Part shown: piece after piece, positions 24,001 through 35,000 of the stretch | Position numbering within the stretch: position 1 is the stretch's first letter | Layout of the letters: every line of letters begins with the position of its first letter | DNA from: Dysidea avara | Lineage: Eukaryota; Porifera; Demospongiae; Dictyoceratida; Dysideidae | Reading direction: 5' to 3' | Assembly: GCF_963678975.1 (NCBI RefSeq) | Contig: NC_089281.1 | Span: 28,355,151 to 28,419,150, forward strand | DNA length: 64,000 nt | Notes under the pieces: model-generated | Seen by the model: the letters and a program-made list of their open reading frames with translations, nothing else | Told to the model about the DNA's origin: nothing | Databases searched by the model: none | Position numbers and translations under genes: made by a program

Positions 24001-27000
24001 ACTGTTATAACAATGGTACCTGTGTTAATAGTAATCATCTAACAAGCTTGTTGGACATTACCAGAGATTTTACCGTGGCCAACAACCAACTTCACTTTCG
24101 CTATAATGTGATTTATGAGAATTCCTTTATCGGCTGTATTGGGTGTTTACAACACATTATAAATGGAGGGTTGTGGATTTATCACACAATAAGTGGAGGT
24201 AAAATCTATTACTATAATACAAAAACTGAATTATAGTGTATATTCATAACAGAAGAATCCAGATCTGTCAGTCCACCTGAAATTCAAAGTGCACTAAACA
24301 AAAAGAAATTTTATGTTGCTCTTGGAGACAAGCTAACTTTAATGTGTGAGGCAGAAGGTCCAGTTCTCTCATCACTTGGCTGGTACCGGGACCAAATATG
24401 GATTAATGACTCACGTGCTGGGTGTGTTGATAAAAATAAAACGTACTGTTTTACTGTATCAGTTGAAAAGAGATACAAGCTAGAAAGAGTTAGGTCATTT
24501 TTGTACAATGTGGTAACTTGTGGGTCTCTATCACACAACTCCTTATTTAGTAATCTTGATATTGTAATGGCTAACTGGACTGACAATGGATCAATGTACA
24601 GATGTGTGTCCAGTGCTGCAGACTTACTTAGTAATGGAACAAGACTCACTCAAGAAGTACATCCTGTTATCTTTGTAGGTTAGTGTGTGTTATTTTTCTG
24701 TTTGTTAACTGTATAGTTATTTCTTAGTAGGGTTGTAACCATGCCGGGCTAGTGGTCTAATAAGTACAGGTCACATCACAATATACAACACAACTGACAA
24801 TACATAACTGTAAATCCAGCATGAGACATTCAGGGAGGATGCGTCCTTTCTTCCCCACCACTACACTGTCAAATTAGAGCTTTTTAGCAAAGTGCTATGT
24901 ATGCATGATACCTACCTATACAGAACATCACATGGGTGGATTTGAGGCCCTTGAGCTCTTTTTCTCTCCCTTGGATTTTAGGACGTATCACACATACACA
25001 TTATCGAAGTACAAAAAGGCAATGGACATGCACTTTATATGCAAAAAGTTTGCTATATATAAAACTAGAATTGTCAAGATACTCTAATAGAACATTCAAC
25101 TGATTATTAATTATGATCACTGACACTGCCTCATTTTACCTTTGCAATTAACATTCAGTACACAACCATCAAACAGGTTCTGTCTGATGGGAGAACCTGT
25201 ATGTCCTCAAATTCCATCTTACCAAGAGATACCAACCCCAATAATTAGAACCATCCTCTCCCAGAAAAAAATATTGTTTTATCCTAAAACTTTACCTCCC
25301 TCAAGTCTACTGTTCCCCTCCTAACAGTAGTGTTTCCACATCCTCACTAGAGGTAACTACCATCAAAACAAACATACTTTAATAGAGGAGTCAGTTATAA
25401 TATTATGTGTTTAAATTAGTGATACACTGATAAAAGATTTTGCCAAATCTCCAATTAGCTGATAATGAAATTCATGTAATTGTCGATACCAATGAATGAT
25501 CCATGTTTATGCTTACTAAAATTCTACATGTATTTTGCAAAATTGCAATTTTTAACTTCGTGTGTTTTGTTGCATTTTTATGAAAATATCATCAGGGTCA
25601 GTAAAATTTATTGGCTAATTACTTTGCTAATACCGATATTGCTGAAATTTGGCTAATAAACTGATTCCAATTATATACTGGTTAATCACTGCATCACTAG
25701 TTTAAATTTCATCCAGTCACTACTCAACAAAACCACCATCAATCATAACACACTGATCTACTTAGACCACTCAGATGTGATGACAATATTCGAATATCTC
25801 ACTGGATTGAGTACTAGTGTTCTTTAGCAATATGGGGTTTCACCCTGACTACATGCATCTGGCCTGGGTGTGACCCTCCTCTTGCCAACTCTTGGATCCA
25901 CCCCTGGTACATCTAGAATTTGTTGTATTTTTTGTTTTATCCTTTAGATGTTATTCCAAGATTTTTGGGGCTACCATCTGCCATAATCAATATTAGCAGC
26001 TCTACCAGATACAATACTTATAGTTGTGTGGCGATGGCTGGTTGGCAGGCTAGAGTTCTTTGGTATGCCAATACTACTGTGTTAGAACATAACAATAATA
26101 TACCAGAACATAGTCCAGATGATACTGACTTGCCGTCAATGTTTGTAACATATTCTATACACAACTCATCTATAGTACTGAACACCACTGATACTACTTA
26201 CACTGGTGATCCTCTTCACACTGTTCAACCTATCCACAATGCCACATTACACATTAAAACTTCATCACACAGAGGAAACAATAGTCTTGTTTGTAAGATT
26301 ACTGGTGTGAATAGACATTTCTTAACACATTACAATGTAAGTGAGGGCTCACTTGTGTATACTATGGAGCTGTCAGTGCTATCAGCATCAGTGTCATCTT
26401 CATCTACCTCATCCAATCCAACTTTGTTTGTGGTTGTCGGGCTGGTTGTCAGTTTACTGGTTGTTATTGCTGTAATCGTGGCCGTGATTTTATACTATAG
26501 AAGACATCGTCATTTAAAGACTGCTTCACTAATGCCAACTACCTTTGGACAGTTAACTGTTAGTATTCCAATGGATATGAAATTTATAAATGAGAACAAG
26601 GATGTGGAGTTTCCAAGAGATACAGTAACTCTACTACATGTACTAGGTAAAGTGGTGTAATATGATGAAATGTTGTAGTGTTGTTTACTTACAAAGGTGA
26701 AGGACATTTTGGTAAAGTATGGAGGGCCAAAGCTGAAGGCATAGTTCAGAATATTCCTCATCTTAACATAGTAGCAGTGAAGACATGCAAAGGTACAGAT
26801 GTTCAGTAGCAGCAGCTTTGTATACAAATATAAGCTATGTACCCTAGTGCTACATTGTCAGTAACATTGCATTATACATTTCACATCAATCCTTCTATAT
26901 GCAACGGTATTTTTAGAGACTACAACAGAATGTGCTATTCATGACCTCTGGTCAGAGTTGGAGATCTTACTGAAGATCAAACCTCATTCTAACATTTGTA

Positions 27001-28322
27001 ACCTGCTAGGATTCTGCTATAGTGAAGGTTTGTAGTCTTACTTGGTGTATAATTCATTAGATATACAATTTAGGTGAATCCCCTTACATCATATTGGAGT
27101 ACTGCATGTATGGAAAGTTGAATGACTATTTGAGAAATTGTCAAGAAGCTCTTGTACAACTGGGACTACCCATAATATCAGTTAACCTTCACGAAACACC
27201 TGAATTTGTACGGAAATCCAGTAACTCAACAGACTATGTAAACATCTTGCAGAGCAACAGCAGTTCTAGTACTTATTTGAACTTGCACCAAGTGTTGACC
27301 AGAGATAGCTCACTCCTGAGTATACAGGGTGATTCAGTGTTCAGTGATAATGTGGCTTATGTGCCTGAAAGCATGGACAGTTATAATAAACCTTGGACCC
27401 CTGTAAGTGAAATAATTTCTCTGTCCAGAGATTACCTGAACTCACCTGGACTGTTGTTTAATGAAGACATTGTCAATTTTGCCCTTCAAATTGCATATGG
27501 CTTGCAACATCTTGAGAAATTAAAAGTATGAGAAATTTTATAATACTTGTTACATGTTACATGTACAACACAGATTTATCATGGTGATATATCAGCTCAC
27601 AACATTCTCATTGCTGAAGGATTCTTACTAAAAATTGCTGACTTTGGAATGGCACGAGAACTTGGCAAGGAAGAGTATTACAAGAGAAAATCAGATGTGA
27701 GTTCACTGAAAGAGCGATAATGTAGTTACAATGCTAATATCCACACAATGTACAGAGACCTTTACCTGTGAAATGGATGGCCATTGAGAGTTTAAAGGAG
27801 TCAATATGCACCCACAAAAGTGACATGTTAGTTTCAGTGCTTGTATTGACATGTCTTCCAAGAACTCTTTGCCCCCATACTAGGTGGTCATATGGAGTTG
27901 TTCTGTGGGAGATCACCACTTATGGTAAGGAACAGACTTACATTAATAATCACATCCAGTTTCATGTTGGTGATAGGAAAGTCACCCTACGAGGGTGTCC
28001 CTAATGTGGACATGTTGTCTCATTTACAAGAAGGTGGGAGATTACTTCAACCAGATGGCTGCAGTGATACATGGTAACCAACCAACCAACCTAATTTATC
28101 AAACAATTATTTACTGCTATTGGTTAGGTACAATTTGATGAGACTCTACTGGAGTGATAATGTCAGTGAGCGTCCCTCAGCTACAGATACAATTGAACGA
28201 CTGTCCAAACCTCCGTTTGTGAAGTCTGTCACTATCAAAGGATTATCGGTAAGTGCACATAGACTCATTCATACCATAAGTACACTCTGTGTGTATTTCT
28301 TTCTTTATAGACTATGGTGTAA
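20380..28322 (+). CDS. Receptor A: Ig-domain receptor tyrosine kinase
   Basis: Thirteen exons: 20380-20572, 23878-24198, 24253-24678, 25948-26646, 26697-26792, 26917-27027, 27074-27525, 27574-27696, 27756-27826, 27884-27924, 27977-28073, 28128-28248, 28311-28322; 920 residues, in frame throughout. Order: signal peptide; short module [15 protein letters not shown]; three Ig-like domains with many N-glycosylation sites; membrane helix ([20 protein letters not shown]); RRHRH stop-transfer; tyrosine kinase. Kinase motifs: GEGHFGKV loop, VAVK lysine, SELEI helix-C Glu, HGDISAHN catalytic loop (HGD for the usual HRD), DFG, paired activation-loop tyrosines (EEYYKRK), [21 protein letters not shown] kinase insert of about 100 residues holds DYVNI, TYLNL and DYLNS, which fit pYxN Grb2-type SH2 sites. 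The C terminus STMV fits a class I PDZ ligand. It is the tail-to-tail partner of receptor B. Confidence 0.88.
21023..21086. repeat. (TG)n microsatellite
   Basis: About 64 bp of TG in the first intron of receptor A, directly upstream of the SINE. Confidence 0.95.
21087..21510 (+). mobile_element. tRNA-derived SINE
   Basis: The head contains a Pol III A box (TGGCCAAGTGGTTAGT, from 21098) and a B box (GGTTCAATACC, 21140-21150) at tRNA-like spacing. About 330 bp of non-tRNA body follows, ending in a TTT-rich tail near 21505. It lacks a tRNA acceptor-stem 3' half, so it is a SINE and not a tRNA gene. It lies in the first intron of receptor A in the sense direction; the TG tract abuts its 5' end. 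Confidence 0.75.
21511..22390. other. Intron of receptor A with degenerate repeat
   Basis: Between about 21735 and 22050 lies a diverged repeat with the phrase GGCATGCCCCCAGACCCCC, related to the MITE at 30832-31170. Copies of a 20-bp motif (see 21907-21928) are present. No coding exon is seen. Confidence 0.4.
22391..22620. mobile_element. MITE with about 28-bp inverted ends
   Basis: The left end carries GGTCTGCGAAAAGGGGTCTT and the right end its inverse, reading GGTCTGCGAAAAGGAGTCTT on the minus strand. The outer part ACCATATGTGACCC recurs at about 23177-23195 and, as a close variant, at about 44475-44492. No coding capacity; it lies in the first intron of receptor A. Confidence 0.65.
22621..23877. 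other. Rest of receptor A intron 1
   Basis: AT-rich intron sequence with one copy of the 20-bp motif (22653-22672) and a short fragment of the GTGACCCGGT repeat at about 23178. Nothing else is recognised. Confidence 0.4.
25417..25699. mobile_element. hAT-type MITE with perfect 8-bp target duplication
   Basis: The 283-bp element lies between two copies of GTTTAAAT (25409-25416 and 25700-25707). Inverted ends read TAGTGATACACTGATAA and TAGTGATGCAGTGATTAA. It is in the same direction as, and similar to, the copy at 8005-8264. It sits in the intron between the second Ig exon and the third Ig/transmembrane exon of receptor A; receptor B lacks it at this place. Confidence 0.88.
26917..28248. repeat. 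Left arm of the large inverted repeat (receptor A kinase end)
   Basis: Exons and introns here are almost identical, read in reverse, to 29125-30448, including intron sequences free to drift such as 27526-27573 and 28074-28127. Identity ends abruptly at the intron before 26917 and just before the last exon. Confidence 0.88.
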
Positions 28323-29058
28323 AGATATGAGTGAGTGGTGATCTTCATCCATCTTGACAAAAGGCCACAAATATAAATATAGCTAATAGCTTTTTGTAGT
28401 ATAGGCTAGTTTTCATACACCATTAGTTCCTTCCTATTCATCATATCGGCTATTGATAGGACACATATAGTAGACAAGGTTATTCAGTAGAAGAAACTGC
28501 ACTTGTAATGTTTGGTCATTTTCAAATTCTGCTATCGACATATATTTATTATATTATAATATTAAAATTGCTATAGATTAGATGTAGTTTTTGCAGCTAT
28601 AATGTGAAAATCAATTACAAGTTAGATAACCTGTATAGAAATTGATTGGTATAATTACACAATTCATGCTTGTACATTACATAGGTCCTGCAAAATTTGT
28701 ATATCCTGTTAATGTATGTGCATAACATAGTATACTATCAGTCCATTTTATGATACCACGAACCTTTAACTCAGATGATGTCACAAAAATGACAACCTGC
28801 ATTGATCCAGCAATTAAGCAACAATGATAGGTATTTGTATAACATATGTAGTACAATACATCATCAAAAATAAATTATATTCAAATATCAACAAAATGAC
28901 ATTTGTTCGTTCATCTTAATAAGAACTTAATTACCCCTATCAAAGTTTATTAGCCATACTAATAAACTACTTGTCAGAGCTGTACATGAATATAATACAA
29001 ATAATATGTACAAGTGATAAATAATGATTTCACAAGAAGGATGATGTTCACTCACATT
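28323..29058. other. Spacer between the two convergent receptor genes
   Basis: About 740 bp of AT-rich sequence forms the loop of the inverted duplication. It must hold both 3' ends; TATTATATTATAATATTAAA-like stretches near 28545 and the AATAAA-like AAAAATAAATT near 28867 are possible processing signals. No gene is seen. Confidence 0.4.
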
Positions 29059-32000
29059 TTATACCGCACTCTAAATAATTCATAATGTCAAGTACATAGG
29101 TGAAGAAGCATTCAATGTACTTACTTCAATAGTGACAGACTTCACAAACGGAGGTTTGGACAGTCGTTCAATTGTACCTGTAGCTGAGGGACGCTCACTG
29201 ACATTATCACTCCAGTAGAGTCTCATCAAATTGTACCTAACCAATAGCAGTAAATAATTGTTTGATAAATTAGGTTGGTTGGTTGGTTACCATGTATCAC
29301 TGCAGCCATCTGGTTGAAGTAATCTCCCACCTTTTTGTAAATGAGACAACATGTCCACATTAGGGACACCCTCGTAGGGTGACTTTCCTATCACCAACAT
29401 GAAACTGGATGTGATTATTAATGTAAGTCTGTTCCTTACCATAAGTGGTGATCTCCCACAGAACAACTCCATATGACCACCTAGTATGGGGGCAAAGAGT
29501 TCTTGGAAGACATGTCAATACAAACACTGAAACTAACATGTCACTTTTGTGGGTGCATATTGACTCCTTTAAATTCTCAATGGCCATCCATTTCACAGGT
29601 AAAGGTCTCTGTACATTGTGTGGATATTAGCATTGTAACTACATCATCGCTCTTTCAGTGTGAACTTACATCTGATTTTCTCTTGTAATACTCTTCCTTG
29701 CCAAGTTCTCGTGCCATTCCAAAGTCAGCAATTTTTAGTAAGAATCCTTCGGCAATGAGAATGTTGCGAGCTGATATATCACCATGATAAATCTGTGTTG
29801 TACATGTAACATGTAACAAGTATTATAAAGTTTCTCATACTTTTAATTTCTCAAGATGTTGCAAGCCATATGCAATTTGAAGGGCAAAATTGACAATGTC
29901 TTCATTAAACAACAGTCCAGGTGAGTTCAGGTAATCTCTGGACAGAGAAATTATTTCACTTACAGGGGTCCAAGGTTTGTAATAACTGTCCATGCTTTCA
30001 GGCACATAAGCCACATTATCGCTGAACACTGAATCACTCTGTATACTCAGGAGTGAGCTATCCCTGGTCAACACTTGGTGCAAGTTCAAATAATTACTAG
30101 AACTGCTGTTGCTCTGCAAGATGTTTGCATAGTCTGTTGAGTTACTGGATTTCCGTACAAATTCAGACGTTTCGTGAAGGTTAACTGATATTATGGGTAG
30201 TCCCAGTTGTACAAGAGCTTCTTGACAATTTCTCAAATAGTCATTCAACTTTCCATACATGCAGTACTCCAATATGATGTAAGGGGATTCACCTAATTGT
30301 ATATCTAATGAATTATACACCAAGTAACACTACAAACCTTCACTATAGCAGAATCCTAGCAGGTTACAAATGTTAGAATGAGGTTTGATCTTCAGTAAGA
30401 TCTCCAATTCTGACCAGAGGTCGTGAATAGCACATTTCGTTGCAGTCTCTAAAATAAAGCAATAAGAAGTGTAATGGGATCATAGAAATATAAAGCAATG
30501 AAGCAACTATACCTGCAGTTATACTAGTGGGCCCTACTTCAGTTAGATAAAGCCTGCATGTCTATGACTGAAGTAGGGATCATTAAATGTCAACTACTAT
30601 AATAGATGACCTCTCTTATTTATTGCTTTTTACGACCCCAACTCAAATGCAAAATTTTCTTACACTTGTTTGCTTACTTTTTAAAAGTAATTCATTACTG
30701 GTGAATCATCGCATACTATATCAAAGGAAAGAATGGTACCAGACACATTGCATGACTGAACACGTGCCCTGACTATCAAATACTAAACTGCAAAATGGCC
30801 ATTCTGCTTATTTTCAGCTATGTTCCACTCCATAGGAGGCGGAAGGGTGCTACAGTTGGGGGTGCCCAAAATTTATGGTGGTAGTAGTAGTTCGCATGCT
30901 TATTCTAGTGGGGTCTGGGGGCATGGCCCCCCCAGGAAATTTTTGAAAATTAAGTGTCAGGAGATTGAATTTGGAGGAATTTTCAGTGGTTTTAGCTGTT
31001 AATCAAATACTAGTACTTTTTAATACATGCTGACTGTTGTATTAGGGTGACTGCTCTATTAGAGTATTTCGATCATGATTGACAAGTTTCTGGAAGTTCA
31101 TGTGACGACTATTGCGCAATATAGTTTTGAGTTGGGGGTGCTCCACAGCACCCCCTCTTCCGCCGCCTATGCACCCATTATACACTGTGACAAATGAATA
31201 TTAGTGCGAGAAGCCTGTCTGCAATCACACTTGAAGTAAAGCACATGATGCTGATCAGCACGTATGCAGTAGTGGAGGAAGAAACAGGACACAAAAGAGG
31301 ACAAATGATGTATGTATTGTAGCTGCTGTGGTTAGCAAAAAGGCATCATAGTTAAGTTATGCTTGGTGTAAGGTATCATTTTGTCAGTAGTAAATTCTAT
31401 TGCCGAGCACCTTAGTGCGAGGAAAGTAATTGTGTAGTTTTGAAGTTTCTGTATTATTTATTTATGTGTCAGTCTGCAACAGAAGTGAAATGGATGACAT
31501 AATTCGGCAGTAGCAAAGAGTCTTTGGAGCCCTGGATACTACCGATTTGTATTTATAACCTCACAAAAACATGTAGCTAATATTTGTAGCTACCTAACTA
31601 TACACTAATAAAACACTTTGTTGTTTCTTACACAGGGAGCATTGTTTGTCACAAGTACGAGACAATACAGCAAATAGAATTGCCACCTTGAGAAAGGTAT
31701 TTACAACTTAATACTAATTATAATTGACATAACTGTACCAAACCCAACATCACAAAATTTTCTTTATTATCTAATGATATTAGAGCACTAACCATACACT
31801 ACGTGCTTATGTGACCACATACAACCTAAAGAATATGCACACGTGAGGCATAGCATGTGCATCATACGTATCTAGTTTTTAATTTCATAGAAACTTGTTG
31901 AAAGGGTTTGGGGTTACTCTGAAGATATTTATTGGCTTGGCTATGCCTAACCAAGTACTATAAGACCTTATTTAAAACTGAAGTAGGGATCCAAGCAACA

Positions 32001-35000
32001 AAACTAGTGAAATAGTACAGTATTACAACATAACTCTGTGGGAATATACCTACATTGACATGTCATAACAATTGTTTGTTTAATGCTAAAGTATGGATTA
32101 GCTATGTTGTAATACTGTACCATCATTCATATATTTTTTTATTTTTTTACTTGGATTTATACTTCATTAAATATACTAGACTAGTTTTTTAGTTTTTGTT
32201 ACACACGACTGCTCTATTAGAATATCAAACAAGGCTGTTGTTATATTACACACTTATAATAATGTTAACTGAATGGTATGACATTATAGTTCACATACCA
32301 TTCAGCAACTAGCAACACTTATATGGGCTCCTGGCAGTACCAATCTATATCATACCAGCTTAAATGAGGCAATCCAAACTCTAATTGATACAAGCAGCGT
32401 TGTAAGTGGGTCTCATCCAGTCATTTGGGTCATGGGTCAAGTAGGTTTCATCCACTTATTGAATATCCAGGTCTGATGCAGATGGGATCATAAATTAACA
32501 AGTTCCATTGCATTGATGGAAATGCAATTAAACATGCTACAGAAACTTATGCGGATTCATTCCCACAATTCGGAAATGCGTTTTTCTGTTTATAGGGATA
32601 TGCGGAGCCACATCCACTTATTGGGATTGTATGCTACTCTCTGTAAGTGTGTATGGCATCATGTACACTTGGGTGTTGCTGCTTGTAGGTATATAGTCTG
32701 GCAAGTCTGAGGGAATCGTGCATTCCTGTAGCTGCCTGCACCACCCTATTGATCATTGATAATGTATGTTGGTTGTTTCTCAAACTATTGCAGACAAACT
32801 TCCCTATAGTGTAATAGTCTATATATGGTATAAATGCTGTTAACTTGCAATACTGTTAACTTTAGCTTTTGATGCACATTTCTGTTTAATTAAACTGGGT
32901 CCAATCTGGGTCCCATCAGGATTACCATTTGAGTCAGTGGGTCAATTGGGTCAGCAGTACTCAACCCTGGATACATAGAATTTTTCCCACATTTAATAAG
33001 TAGTGAGTATCACGAGGACCGACATAGCCAGAAACTTTTTGAAAACCTGATTGCTCTACTAGAGTACTGTATAAGCAGAAATTTTGGCAAAATATTTTGC
33101 AATTGCTTAATAATTTGCATTTGGCGAGAGTTTAATTTGACAAAATGTATCCCTAATAAAATGGTGTTCCACGTTAGTGGTAGCAAATTGTGTAGCTAGC
33201 TATGTGGCTTCTTGTTTACAAAGAACAGATACTTAGTTACCTTGTTACTTACAGTACGTACTGGTCTACTTACGGAGGGACTATTTCATGTAAAAATGGA
33301 GTATGCTGGGAGATTTATTCAATCCATAGTCAGGGAAGCAGCCATCCAAAAAAGAAACAAAGTGATTGGGAACATTCTCAGCACAAGCCAATCTCCACTA
33401 CCTGCATCTCCGACAAAAGAGTAGGACCGTACAGACAATTGTAGAATTGTTTAGGTTTAATACATCGATAGCAAATATCTAAAGTTTAGTGCAGATTGTG
33501 CCTCCCATACAGGTAAAGATGGCTATCTCACTAACTAGCTACTTTAATTCAGATTTTACAAAGCTCCAGTTGGCTATACTTACTTTGACAACCTTCAGCA
33601 TTACCACACTTGACAAGCTTGCTAGATACATCACCTTGCTTCTTGTCAGATCTTGTGCTTGTTCAATTGGTTAAAATATTAGAAACACTAATAAAATATG
33701 GTGAGATTTTAATTTGGCAATTTTATAAGCATCCACAAAATCACCAATTTTAATTCTCCATGCCAAAATTTCTGCTCATACAGTATCTTGCATTATCTTT
33801 TGATTAATGTTTACAAAAGTAGCTGCTTCAGCTCCTTTAATGGTAGCTATGCCATTGGATACAATTCCACGGGTCAATTTGTGTACAGTGTTCTTTTATT
33901 AGAAAAACAGTCATTCAAATATTGCACATGTTCTCTATAGCAAGCATACCTTTGCATGTCTTCACTGCTACTATGTTAAGATGAGGAATATTCTGAACTA
34001 TGCCTTCAGCTTTGGCCCTCCATACTTTACCAAAATGTCCTTCACCTTTGTAAGTAAACAAAACACTATAACATTTCATCATATTACACCACTTTACCTA
34101 GTACATGTAGTAGAGTTACTTTATTTCTTGGAAATTCCACTTCTTTGTTCTCATTTATAAATTTCATATCCATTGGAATACTAACAGCTAACTGTCCAAA
34201 GGTAGTTGGCATCAGTAAAGCATTCTTTAAATGACGATGTCTTCTATAGTATAACATCAAGGCCAAAACAGCAACAATAGTTATCAGCAAACTGACAACC
34301 AGCCCGATGACCACAAACAAAGTTGGATTGGACGAGGTAGATGCAGGTGCTGATGCCACTAACAACTCCATAGTATACACAAGTGAGTCCTCACTTACAT
34401 TGTATTGTGTTAAGAAATGTCTATTCACACCGGTAATCTTACAAACAAGATTATTGTTTCCTGTATGTGATGAAGTGTTAATGTGTAATGTGGCATTGTG
34501 GATAGGTTGAACAGTGTGAAGAGGATCACCAGTGTAAGTAGTGTTAGTAGTGTTAGTAGTGTTCAGTACTGTAGATAAGTTATGTATAGAATATGTTACA
34601 AACATTGACGGCAAGTCAGTATCATCTGGACTATGTTCTGGTATACTATTGTTATGTTCTGACACGGTAGCATTGGCATACCAACGAACTCTAGCCTGCC
34701 AACCAGCCATCGCCACACAACTATAAGTATTGTATCTGGTAAAACTGTTAGTATTGATTACAGCAGATGGTAGCTCCAAAAATTTTGGAATAACATCTAA
34801 ATGGTAAAATAACCCATACGCAGGAGACATAAGATTTCTTAACATCCAGACAATCATCTATATAAACATTTTTCTGTGAACAATTAAATTGTACTTTATA
34901 CCATCTAATATTATATTTTTATTATACATGTAATTTTTACATTAGTGATTTACTGATATCCAATGAATGTGTACAACATTAATTGTAATAGGCTGGTAAT

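Noticed and set aside
29287-29688. Small plus-strand frames over the receptor B kinase exons
   Set aside because: They are antisense shadows of minus-strand exons.
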